Assembly (NCBI RefSeq): GCF_963678635.1
Contig: NW_026970663.1
Coordinates: 1-64,000 of the forward strand
DNA: 64,000 bases
From: Symsagittifera roscoffensis
Taxonomy: Eukaryota > Xenacoelomorpha > Acoela > Convolutidae
Direction of reading: 5' to 3'
The stretch's first letter is position 1; each line of letters starts with the position of its first letter. Below are positions 30,601 through 39,279 of this stretch, one piece after another. The position numbers were made by a program, and so were the translations under genes. The notes under the pieces are model-generated. The model was given only the letters and a program-made list of their open reading frames with translations. It searched no databases and was not told the DNA's origin.

Positions 30601-32479
30601 CTTCAAAGATGTATTTCGTGATATTTGGCACTGAAGTTTTGGCACCATTACATTCTTAGCTTAAAAATCTTGAAAAGTGTTGTATGAATGAAAACAGACA
30701 AGCATTTTTTCTCAGAAATGCGGATGCAAAATTGGCGAGTTTTCGACCATTCAGAATGCAGCAAAAAAATGTAATTAAAGACAGTAAATTAGCTCTAGAG
30801 TTTTCTGGAGTGGCGTCCCTCATGATGGAGGGACGCAGAAATTGTACAGCAAAATTTCGCTGGGCCGTTACAATTACTTCTCTGTTAATAAAGACTTCGG
30901 CTAAGAGCAGAGCCCAGTTAGTCAATGGGAACCTCCAACAATTCTGATTGGTTGAAAGTTTTCCATCATGCGGGAAGCCTCCATCATGAGAATACCCCCG
31001 CTTACTGACAAAAGTTTTAGCATTGGTGCATTCTGGTTGGACAAAAACCCGCCTACTTAATCTACTGAACAATCTCCCCCATTCTTGAAAAGAGGATTCT
31101 TGAGCAGATTTGTATTTTTCTGTGCGTAATTGTATCATAAAAACATTTTACTTGTAGGTTTTCTTGTATCATACAAACATCATATAAATATTTTCACGGA
31201 GATCAGACCGTGATATATTTATTTAAGAAACATTCTATTTTATTGATAACGTATCGCAACAGAAATTTTTAATGCATATATAAGATTAAAAAACGATTTT
31301 AAAGTTAATTGCTAAGTTAGCTTAGAAAAATTGCGAACGGAGTAATTAAAAGATGAGAATTTTAAACTGGACATACTAGTGCAAAATGTGAGGACAGAAT
31401 TTGTGATCTCAGTATTCGCAGCCCCGTCCACAGTTGCTGAATCGATCGTGACGACATAAGCAACACCCGATTCCAGTTCGCTCATTTGCAGCCATCCAGT
31501 AGCACTGGCCACTACGTTGCTCTCGTACTCGGCTGACTCACAGACTGGACGATCAGACTCCATATCAGGATCACAGGAGGCCTGGAAATTTGAAACGGCG
31601 CTGGATCCGACTCTATCTGTCACTGTGAAGTTGGCAGTTGAGGCAGTACTCTCAACGAGCCCCAAATCCAACGCCACCATGTCTAAGTATAAGAAAAGAT
31701 AACAAAAAGATCGAAAGCACTTTAAAAAAGAGGAGGAGTTAGGCGTCCGGGGATTATCAAACCTCTCGCCACCCAAAGATTCCCCGGCCAAAAAATGACG
31801 AAAAGGGTCCAGTTTTAAACTGGTCCAATTTCTCTAAAGTCTTCTTTGGTGACAATAACTACAATTTATATATTTACGAAAAGGTTTTCAACTTGTTTTT
31901 CAAACATTTTTGACCTAACAAAAGGTTGTCAAAATTTTTTTGAAGGTCATCCTCTTCTGAGAAAACCCCAGATTTGCGCCTGCTTGAAAGCTCTGTTTTG
32001 ACGGGCCAGCGTAAAGCTATGATATTTATGACGTAAGCTATTATATTTTCACCAAACTTGAACTGTACTGTGAACTTAGGAGGCATTATTTTTTACACTG
32101 TTCTTGTTTTTTGGGCTAGATTTGAAATTTCCAGAGACAAACTGAAGAGCTTAAGATAACACAAACTCGTATTGCGAACAGCTAATCAAAATGGATTTCA
32201 AACCTGACGAGTAAAGCACTGTTATTTCTTCACTGGTCGCATCTCCCCCAGCTCCGCAACCCCCGGAAACTGAGAATTGGAAGACCAACTCGTAATCCTG
32301 GCCCCCTGTCAGCCCCGAGACAGTCTTGGGCAAATCATCAGGAGTGAAATCGGCGATTGTCAGACCGGAGGGTACAGTTCGAACCACTGTTCCTGTTTCA
32401 AATCGTCCTCCGTTTGCAGCCACATGAAATTCCATCGAAGTTTCGCTCACTTTTTCGAGAATCAATACAGGGTTGGGCT
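27586..32479 (-). CDS. Extracellular fibronectin-III-like modular protein, 3' part of gene
   Basis: Six exons are supported by splice sites and phase: 32204-32479, 31377-31682, 29696-29974, 28733-29032, 27915-28205 and 27586-27659. Every internal exon is a multiple of three, and all introns are phase 1, the signature of shuffled extracellular modules. Modules alternate between type A (PDAPVVEF..., KTVTGLTSGQDYEVTV) and type B (two or three Cys, LQSGTIYEMTI). The last exon encodes a hydrophobic tail ending at a stop, as in GPI-anchored or membrane proteins. Upstream exons and signal peptide are not visible; the retroelement beyond 33.2 kb may separate them. This is the only clear host gene in the window. 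Confidence 0.7.
27915..28205 (-). CDS. FN3-like module exon, type A (diverged)
   Basis: The acceptor GTTTTCAG is before 28205 and the donor AGAT|GTGAGT is after 27915; length is 291 bases. It contains DDSTMIIDI, AGNFDATVVTFTPP and SMSFEFFVG, with late CQGDQNISS. It is the most diverged of the type A modules and the last before the tail exon. Confidence 0.6.
28440..28640 (-). repeat. Possible relic of the CAG...CTG element family in an intron
   Basis: AGTGTTTTGGGAAAGCTCGG near 28609-28628 resembles AGTGCTTTGGGAGAGCTCTG in the right terminal repeat at 24591-24610, and neighbouring bases are loosely alike. The copy is old and its ends are not defined. Confidence 0.3.
28733..29032 (-). CDS. Cys-containing module exon, type B
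   Basis: The acceptor TTTCAATGTCAG is before 29032 and the donor ACTA|GTAAAA is after 28733; length is 300 bases. It contains DCFSEVDRDC, VVVIDGLQSGTIYEMTIES and TACTS, the same Cys layout as 31377-31682. Confidence 0.65.
29696..29974 (-). CDS. FN3-like module exon, type A
   Basis: The acceptor TTCACAG is before 29974 and the donor CCAG|GTGGGT is after 29696; length is 279 bases. It is close to the 32204-32479 module: VDSTSMQINI, SGNFERVVATFEP and LPKTVTGLTSGQDYEVTV. The similarity between these two exons shows intragenic duplication of module pairs. Confidence 0.7.
30285..30540. mobile_element. hAT-like MITE, 256 bp, in an intron
   Basis: It begins CAGGGACGGATCGAGG and ends TTTTGCCCCTG. 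Flanking octamers TGCGATAA (30277-30284) and TATGATAA (30541-30548) match at six of eight positions, as expected for an aged 8-bp hAT duplication. The interior carries GGCCGATCGACCC and AAATTTTTGTAAAAGTGCC-like blocks (read on the minus strand) also found in the terminal repeats of the 8.86-kb element. Confidence 0.65.
31377..31682 (-). CDS. Cys-containing module exon, type B
   Basis: The acceptor TATACTTAG is before 31682 and the donor ACTA|GTATGT is after 31377; length is 306 bases. The module has ALDLGLVESTASTANFTV, CDPDMESDRPVC, LQMSELESGVAYVVTI and a final FCTS. Three cysteines suggest disulphides. It pairs in sequence with 28733-29032. Confidence 0.6.
31741..31982. mobile_element. Diverged relative of the hAT-like MITE family
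   Basis: It begins near AGGCGTCCGGGGA and ends CCCAGATTTGCGCCTG, the latter matching the right tip at 24,686-24,700. A GGTCCAG..CTGGTCC palindrome lies inside. No target duplication was seen, so the left boundary is approximate. Confidence 0.5.
32204..32479 (-). CDS. FN3-like module exon, type A (first visible)
   Basis: The acceptor TTTTTTAG is before 32479 and the donor CAG|GTTTGA is after 32204; length is 276 bases. The module contains VSETSMEFHV, FETGTVVRTVP and LPKTVSGLTGGQDYELVFQF, with a late CGAGGDA. The GQDYEL strand is the usual FN3 F-strand position. Confidence 0.65.
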
Positions 32480-33207
32480 CTAAAAAACACAAAGTGTTCA
32501 AATCTTACTTTTTGTTCAAATTTAGCATGCCTTTAATAGTAGTCGCTCTAGAACTCAATGTCAATGGCATGTTAAGGAGAACTCTATTTAAGTTGTGACA
32601 AGAACAGGCAAAGATTCCGAAGTTTTTTCCTGAAAATAGTTTATTTTTTTTTAAAACAGTAATATGGGACGCCCATAGAGGACTGCATGTTTTTTGATGG
32701 TTTTAGTTCCCAAAAAGTGTAATAATTTGTAATTAACAGCTTCGTTTATATCTTTAAAACACCTAAAGAGATTCATTCAATACCACATCAATTGTCTTTT
32801 CATAGTTTGAAAATAGTTTTATGCCTGAGTAACTCAAAACAAAAGATTTTAATTAAATATCAGTAGATGGTACTATCTGGCAAATAAGAAAGATAAGAGC
32901 CCAAAAATGTCAATTTTAGCTTTTTTGATCGGAAAATTGTACGTGCTTGGTACAGGTAGAGCTATGCGGCACCACTCTATTATGTTCATAAATTATTAAG
33001 CAAAATCAATTATCTTCAAAACACCGAAAGAGATGCTTTTAATATACATCAATTGTCTTTTCATTCTTTAACAATAGTTTTATGCCTGACTAACTTGGTG
33101 GAACCTAATCCAAACTACATTTTATTATTTATTACTTAGACATTTAATCACAGTAAAGTATTTAATATTAACCAATCACAATCCATCTAACTAACTACCC
33201 ACTTATT
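32480..33207. other. AT-rich DNA between host gene and retroelement
   Basis: There is no coding frame. Two related stretches (32,755-32,840 and 33,000-33,085), each with AAAACACC.AAAGAGAT, CAATTGTCTTTTCAT and AATAGTTTTATGCCTGA.TAACT, form a direct repeat with a spacing of about 245 bases. Confidence 0.55.
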
Positions 33208-33506
33208 TGTAAGTGCTGAAATTACTTGTAATTTCAGCACCAGAGAGATTTGAATTTAACTTAGAAAATAGTTGACTCTCCAGAGTACTTCAGCAGCCGC
33301 AACAATACCAGTATACTCTAGATCTATTGAGCCTAGCAGAGACTAGTTAAACACCCTGAGACTAGTAGTAATAAGAGTAAGATTAGGATCGGTATTAGAC
33401 TAAGAAGTTGCACGAATCTATCCGGCCGAAAATAAGATAGCGTGACGAGCAGACGGTGTACCCTATCCGAAATTACTCTATGAGATAGACCTCCATACCT
33501 AACTCA
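33208..33506 (+). repeat. Tentative 5' LTR
   Basis: The stretch starts TGTAAG, ends AACTCA and is followed after two bases by TGGTGCGACC (33509-33518), which could pair with the 3' end of a tRNA. No second copy was found downstream, so the call rests on position, TG...CA ends and the possible primer site. Confidence 0.3.
33213..33240 (+). repeat. 28-bp perfect palindrome at presumed LTR start
   Basis: GTGCTGAAATTAC and its exact complement are separated by TT. A palindrome at the very edge of an element could be an integration end or a transcription-factor site. Confidence 0.85.
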
Positions 33507-35183
33507 TCTGGTGCGACCATAAGTCTCGAACAAGACCTTAAAAAACAAATTAGCTTAGAATTAACAAAAATTAGATTAGAAAATAGACAAAAACATTTTC
33601 AAAATGTTATACGATAATAATTTAATTGAATGGTCTCTCCGACTCAATAGATCAAAACCACTCTTCCGAACAATACTAGAACAACGACGTTTTGGAATCA
33701 GAGCACGGACAAGAAACGACATACGACTACGGAGAAACTTACCAAATAGTTTCATGATAGTACGGCAAAAGCCACAACATACTTTTATATTTAGAATTAT
33801 ACCGGCAATGAATTTAGATTTTCATTCGCAAACATAGAGTTCATGAAGAAAAATTTTCAATGCATTTACAGGCGCTAAATAAATTATTAATGTTCAATAA
33901 CGATTGATAAGAACATCACTAATCGTTTCTTCAACTGCAGTACTATATAAAAAATATTTAAAAAATAAATTATTCAAAATAAAAATAAAATAAACATCAT
34001 TTATCTTGTTGTTCCAGCTTCATCACCTAAACATAACAGCTATCATAAATAAACCAACTTCATCAAAACTAAAATACACAAATTATTATTTCAAAATCTT
34101 AAACTTTATATTTCTTAAACCTAAAAACTTTAAATCTTAAACCAGATCATCAAGGCCTATCCTTGGATCTAATTTAATTTTCTATCTTTAACTTAAATTC
34201 TGATCATCAAGGCTTATCCTTGGATCATAAAGAACAATTTTGTTCTCCCCCACCCACCTATCAAGTGTCTAACGACCTCAAACGTCGATTCACTCTCCAA
34301 CCTTTTCAAAAGACCCAGGACTAATAGAAATTTTTCAAATATTAACCATATAAATTAAGATAAACAGTGAAGAACTTCGGTTATTCATCCTTCACTTAAC
34401 CCCCTCCTCTTATACGACCCAAGATAGATCTTAGACTTAGTAAGTTTAAAAAAGTATCTAACGAACTACTCGCGTTCTATCTATACCTGAACCTTGTGGA
34501 TCGATTTACTATTCTCCAACCCTTGAACACAATCACTACCCCTAAGTAAGATTAAGTAAGTTAACACCTTAGCTTATATTAGCCACGAGAAAGTAAAAAT
34601 CATTCTTTGGAATCGATATACTTTTCTCTCCAACCCTGAATAAAAAGACCCAGGCTAAGCTAACCAAAAAATCGTAAGGACTAACAGTCTAGGAAATAAA
34701 AACCACTTACAAACAACCTTGCATCCATCATCCTAAACCTTATGTCATTAAAAAATTTAGGAAATAAATAAACCATCGTCATACACAATTGTCAAATTGA
34801 AAATCAAAAATACGATCTTGTTATCACCCCGCATACACAAACAACTGAATACATACACACAAAACGGCAAACACTAAAAAGAACAATTTTAAGTAAACAA
34901 CGACAGATAACACGAAAAAGATTTTCGAAGAACCGAAACGCATTTTCCGACTCAGAAGTCAGTAGTCTTGACGCACTATACAAAGTAGAAGAGTCAATAA
35001 ATCAAACTTACCCAATCCAGGACTCAGTATATTTTTCAGACTCAGAAACAAATACAATCTCATCGAAAAAAGGAAAAAATAGAATAAAAAAGAAATACAA
35101 GCATAAACCAGTACATCTGTACAATTAGAGTCAACCAATTAGACACATTAACAACTATTTATTAACAGTCATCAAACGTAAAG
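33507..35183 (+). other. Leader region of the retroelement with repeated motifs
   Basis: No strong gene is present. A small frame at 33604-33837 (77 basic residues) is of doubtful reality. GATCATCAAGGC.TATCCTTGGATC occurs at 34146-34170 and 34202-34226, each able to form a CAAGG/CCTTG hairpin. A motif TCGAT..ACT...CTCCAACC recurs near 34291, 34502 and 34613, twice followed by AAAAGACCCAGG. Such repeated hairpins could be a packaging or translation leader; that is speculation. An ATG-less open frame precedes the first gag ORF (to 35129). Confidence 0.5.
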
Positions 35184-36233
35184 ATGAGCAGCCACACTCA
35201 AAGTGAAGAAAGCGAACAAGCATTCCCTTTCGTTATAGATTCAGAAACTGATAGAGGACAAATAAAATTTTGTAAAACTTTACTCATAGATTTATTTGAA
35301 CCAGTAATCAGTCCATGTAAAACAGAATTTCCAGATGTAAAAATAAAACGACAAATAATTGATCATTATATAAAAGATATTGCAAAAATAACACAACAAT
35401 ACGGTATCTATACTATAGGAATCTGTACACCAGGAGATAAAAAATACGTTCTTCAAACAGAAGATCTTGATCTTGAATTTTCAAAGGTATTCACAGAATA
35501 TATCAAAATTATACAATACCATAACTCACAGATAGCAAACTCGATATTCACAAATGAAGTTTTTGCTATAATATATACAAATTTAAATATATTAGAAACA
35601 ACAGAAGCCCAAAGTACATCACCAGTCCAAACATCTAGACACACCAAAGTTAGAAATGAAATCACTGCATTTTCTACATTTTTATACGCAATTCGTGAAA
35701 ACTTTTACAATAATGACGTTTCACAAAACTCCAAACATGATTTACAAAAAATACTAGCATGGTTTATAATTGATTATTTCGGACATAATATAGATTTAAT
35801 TCACGAAGCAAGAAAAAATTTTAGACCTCAAAGTAACACTGACGACACAGTCATTCACGAACAATCAGATTATGTTTGGGACCCCGATTGGTCTCATCCA
35901 TTATTTGTAAATTTCCCAAATGATATTTCAAGTCAAGCGATAGACACAATATCTATTCACCCAAATTTTATAAAAAGTATACCATTAACAATTGACGCCA
36001 GACCTTTAAATTATAATACATTTTTGCCTAATACACAAAATAATAGTTTAAATTCAACGGTTATACATAATGAAAACCTCAATGAAACTCAAAATCTTAC
36101 ACAGCAAGATATTCAAACACCATCAAACTTCATAAATGAAGAGATTGTCCATACGACAGTAACAACAACACAGCAAAGTATTTCACCGATACATCCACAT
36201 TTAACAACTCCAAAAAATAATAAAGTAACATAA
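35184..36233 (+). CDS. gag-region ORF 1, unknown protein
   Basis: An intact frame of 349 codons starts at ATG 35184. The first 220 residues look globular (DRGQIKFCKTLLIDLF, NEITAFSTFLYAIRENF, KILAWFIIDYFGHNIDLI); the C-terminal third is Asn/Thr/Gln-rich and disordered. No known domain was recognised. Position ahead of the capsid/nucleocapsid frame suggests a matrix-like or element-specific structural protein. It is unbroken although pol and env downstream are damaged. Confidence 0.5.
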   Translation: MSSHTQSEESEQAFPFVIDSETDRGQIKFCKTLLIDLFEPVISPCKTEFPDVKIKRQIIDHYIKDIAKITQQYGIYTIGICTPGDKKYVLQTEDLDLEFSKVFTEYIKIIQYHNSQIANSIFTNEVFAIIYTNLNILETTEAQSTSPVQTSRHTKVRNEITAFSTFLYAIRENFYNNDVSQNSKHDLQKILAWFIIDYFGHNIDLIHEARKNFRPQSNTDDTVIHEQSDYVWDPDWSHPLFVNFPNDISSQAIDTISIHPNFIKSIPLTIDARPLNYNTFLPNTQNNSLNSTVIHNENLNETQNLTQQDIQTPSNFINEEIVHTTVTTTQQSISPIHPHLTTPKNNKVT

Positions 36234-36295
36234 CCACATATAACGTTACAATCACTGTAAAACCTTCAGCCACTTTTGCAGCTAAACTCTCACAT

Positions 36296-36961
36296 ATGGA
36301 TTATCAATCATTCAGACCAATGACACAACTATCAAAACCAAAAAAGACATTTACAAGAAATAATTTTGCAGAACATAATTATAATTACACACATCCACCA
36401 AGACCACACTATTCTCCAGGAAAATTCAATAATAATCATGTATACTCACATAATTGGAACAGACCAACGACAACAAATAACCCAGAAAACTTTCAATCTA
36501 ACCAACATCATCCACAGGATCATAGTAAAAATTATCCATTTTTTCAACAGAATAAAAATCGACAAAAAAAATCTCACCATACTGATTATGTATCATCTGA
36601 TGATGATCGTTTACCAGATATTTTTGAAACATATCTACAAGAATATCGTACACAAAAACCACCACGCCCTCAGTATAAAAGAATTTTCCTTGAAAACCCA
36701 CTAGATTTTCAAGGCCAACAACCACAAGTTGCAACTTCATATAATACACAATTTTTTCAACCAGTGCAGACACAAAACCCAATGACAAAGCATTCGTATC
36801 AACCAAATCAAATGCACAACGAAATTCCATTACCATATTATCTACAACAACATGAAATCACAAAAAATCAATTGACAAATTTTTCACAAATACCAAATGC
36901 CGCAGAGTCATTACAAATGACAATGAACCCATATCTCATGCGAGGATCATCAATAACATGA
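36296..36961 (+). CDS. gag-region ORF 2, Asn/Pro/Gln/His-rich protein
   Basis: A frame of 221 codons starts at ATG 36296. It is low-complexity: rich in Asn, Pro, Gln, His and Tyr, with basic patches (KPKKTFTRNNF, NKNRQKKSHH) and one acidic stretch (SSDDDRLPDIFETYLQEY). No known fold is seen. It ends 12 bases before the capsid frame. It may be the N-terminal, disordered part of Gag, expressed separately or by frameshift. Confidence 0.45.
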   Translation: MDYQSFRPMTQLSKPKKTFTRNNFAEHNYNYTHPPRPHYSPGKFNNNHVYSHNWNRPTTTNNPENFQSNQHHPQDHSKNYPFFQQNKNRQKKSHHTDYVSSDDDRLPDIFETYLQEYRTQKPPRPQYKRIFLENPLDFQGQQPQVATSYNTQFFQPVQTQNPMTKHSYQPNQMHNEIPLPYYLQQHEITKNQLTNFSQIPNAAESLQMTMNPYLMRGSSIT

Positions 36962-36973
36962 AATAAACCACTC

Positions 36974-37747
36974 ATGGTATTTACAGGAACAGACCCTGAA
37001 TACTCAGTAGAAGACTACTTAAACGCAGTCACAGCAAATCTAATTTTAAATATAGGACCTGAACCGATAAATACACCACTTCATCAAAATTTGATACATC
37101 GCCGCACAGCGTTGATACAAACGACATTAGACGGCGCAGCACAAAAATGGTTTTCAGTACTACCTATAGAAATAAAATCAGATTGGAAAAGATTCACACA
37201 AGAATTTTCAAAAATGTTTGATTCTGAAAGAAACAAACAACATCAAAGAGTTTTATGTAATGAAATTCGAAGATTACCAAATGAAACAATAAAACAACTA
37301 GCAGTCAGAATCAAAACACTAGTTCGAAAAGCATACTCACTTAATACGCACGATTATAAAAATACCAAAATGACAGAAATCTTAATGATGACCTTAACAC
37401 CACAATTAAGGAAAATTGCTATAAAGAAAAGAGCATCTCATCCTTCCTCAATTCGTGAACCTGATCTAGATTTTAGAAAACTAGTCGATAAACTAGAACA
37501 AGCAGAAATCACAATGAAACTCGAAGAAACCGAAAACCTAAAATTACAATATGTTAATCACATTGAAACAAAAACTACACACATAAACAATATACAAGAA
37601 GCAGATATAGACCTATCTGAAAAAATCACTGAAATTTTGAACATCTATGAAAAGAACCCAAATTGGAAAGGCAAACCATCTTTTATGAAATGGTGTAATT
37701 ATTGTCGTCGATACGGACACAGTATCTCGGAATGTAGACAAAAATAG
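36974..37747 (+). CDS. Gag capsid-nucleocapsid with CCHC zinc knuckle
   Basis: The 257-residue frame contains a retrotransposon-type capsid: EYSVEDYLNAVTANLIL, AALIQTTLDGAAQKWF-like helix, WKRFTQEFSKMF, ETIKQLAVRIKTLVRKAY and LMMTLTPQLRK. It ends in one CCHC knuckle (WCNYCRRYGHSISECRQK). The TAG at 37745-37747 lies directly after the knuckle, and the same frame continues into an Asn/Arg/Ser/Tyr-rich tail, so this stop may be read through or may be a nonsense mutation. Gag forms the particle and binds RNA. Confidence 0.75.
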   Translation: MVFTGTDPEYSVEDYLNAVTANLILNIGPEPINTPLHQNLIHRRTALIQTTLDGAAQKWFSVLPIEIKSDWKRFTQEFSKMFDSERNKQHQRVLCNEIRRLPNETIKQLAVRIKTLVRKAYSLNTHDYKNTKMTEILMMTLTPQLRKIAIKKRASHPSSIREPDLDFRKLVDKLEQAEITMKLEETENLKLQYVNHIETKTTHINNIQEADIDLSEKITEILNIYEKNPNWKGKPSFMKWCNYCRRYGHSISECRQK

Positions 37748-38553
37748 CAAGACAACCAGAATAGACCTTCAAAACACAAAGAACCAAACAAATCATTTTA
37801 CCAATACATGAAAAAAGATCAAAATCTACCAAACAAAAATGTCTATAGTAACAATAGCTCTGGAAAACCACTTCCAAATAATCAAAACTATTCTCGAAAT
37901 CAATCACCATAGAACTCTAGTTATAGAGGTAGATCACCCGAACAAAGAAATTCAAGAAATTTTTCACAAATTAGATATAGTAGATCAAATAGTCGAAACA
38001 ACTACCCACGATCAAACTCAAACTCAACACAATTTGTTTCAGCATCGAGTTTCCAATCAAACAGAAATAGACATTATTCAAACAATCAATCACGAAATTC
38101 ATCTTATGATAGGAATAGACACTATTCAAATAATAGGAACAGAAACTATTCAAACAACAGAAATAGAAGCTATTCCAACAACCGTAATAATTATCCAAAC
38201 AATAGATCACAAAATAATTCATACAACAATCAAACTATCAAAGATCAAATAATAATCAACACAATGGATCGAGAAACAATTCACAAAATCGAAATTCCAG
38301 TTATAATAATAGATACAGAAATTATTCCCAATCACCTCATAGGAATAATAATGGTTATCACAATTCTCAGTATCGAAATAGAAGCAATACACCGAAACAT
38401 CAAAGACAAATTAATCAAGTACAAACAAACGAAGAAATAACTTCAGACCCCCCAGGTATCGATAACACAGAAAATATCGAATTACAAGTAAATCACATTA
38501 ATTGCGAATCAACAGACAGTGAAAGCGATACAGATAATAACATCTTAATTAAC
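37748..38553 (+). pseudogene. Asn/Arg/Ser/Tyr-rich tail linking gag and protease
   Basis: After the TAG at 37745 the gag frame continues as a repetitive tail (short NNRNR.YSNN-like units) to about 38,250, with a second TAG at 37910-37912. Between about 38,230 and 38,270 the repetitive coding moves into the protease frame and runs into the protease ORF. The repeats are encoded by tandem AATAG/AACTATTCAAAC units (about 38095-38180). Whether the frame change is programmed or mutational is open. Confidence 0.5.
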
Positions 38554-39279
38554 ATGATAACTGTCGAAAATGACTATGAATCAGTCACATATGAAGAACC
38601 TTTTAGTTCACATATATACGAAAATCAATTAGAACTTCTTAACAATTTTTATTTAGGACCAAATACTAATATTACACAAACCAACCAAGAAGTACAGAAA
38701 ATCAAAACGGAAAATTCATTAGAGAAAAAGGAAATGAAAAATCTAACCACAAATCACATTTATCAAAACGTACAAAAAGAACCACCACGAGAAAAAATTT
38801 GGACAATTCAATTTCTCTTAGAAAGCCCAAAAAATAAAGAATTTCAACCACCAGATCTTGAAATTGATTTTTTAATAGATTCAGGCGCAGAATCAAATAT
38901 TATTAATATTCTTACATGGAATGAAATCAGATTATTACATCCAAAATTAAAACCTTTAGAAACATCTAGTAAGTTAGCATCAGCACAAGCATCGATATTA
39001 ACAAATTATGGAAAAATCCAATTATTTCTTCTCCCCACAAGAACAATGGAACAAAACAAAATCCTAAATAAGCAATTCAAACAAACATTTCATATCACCG
39101 ATATTAAACACAATATCATAGGTATACCATTTATTACTAAGTATATACCAACCATAAATATATTAAACAGTAAGTTACATATAAAAGATGAATACACAAA
39201 AATAAAAAATACCGCCTTAACATTTTTCCAAAGATTAAACAAACAACCACCATTCTTCTCAAAATTCTACCCAATTTAA
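38554..39279 (+). CDS. Retroelement aspartic protease
   Basis: The frame (241 codons from the first ATG) is open further upstream. The active-site motif is DFLIDSGAESNII at about residues 106-118, followed by a KLASAQASILTNYG flap-like region and NIIGIPFITKYIPTI, typical of the Ty3/gypsy protease end. It stops with TAA at 39277-39279, yet the same frame continues open into the RT frame at 39280, so protease and RT are separated by a single stop. It processes Gag and Gag-Pol. Confidence 0.75.
   Translation: MITVENDYESVTYEEPFSSHIYENQLELLNNFYLGPNTNITQTNQEVQKIKTENSLEKKEMKNLTTNHIYQNVQKEPPREKIWTIQFLLESPKNKEFQPPDLEIDFLIDSGAESNIINILTWNEIRLLHPKLKPLETSSKLASAQASILTNYGKIQLFLLPTRTMEQNKILNKQFKQTFHITDIKHNIIGIPFITKYIPTINILNSKLHIKDEYTKIKNTALTFFQRLNKQPPFFSKFYPI

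Noticed and set aside
30656..31138. Minus-strand open frame of 160 codons in an intron of the FN3-like gene
   Set aside because: Composition is not protein-like, it overlaps a plus-strand frame of similar quality, and it lies between two exons supported by phase and splice sites.
37839..38252. 137-codon plus-strand frame rich in Ile, Thr and His
   Set aside because: It is the alternative frame of the repetitive Asn/Arg/Ser/Tyr tail of Gag; the Gag frame is the one continuous with the zinc knuckle.
38702..38896. Minus-strand frames within gag-pol (also 39849-40205, 41469-41687 and their duplicates)
   Set aside because: They are reverse-strand shadows of A-rich coding sequence; the duplicates exist only because the DNA is duplicated.
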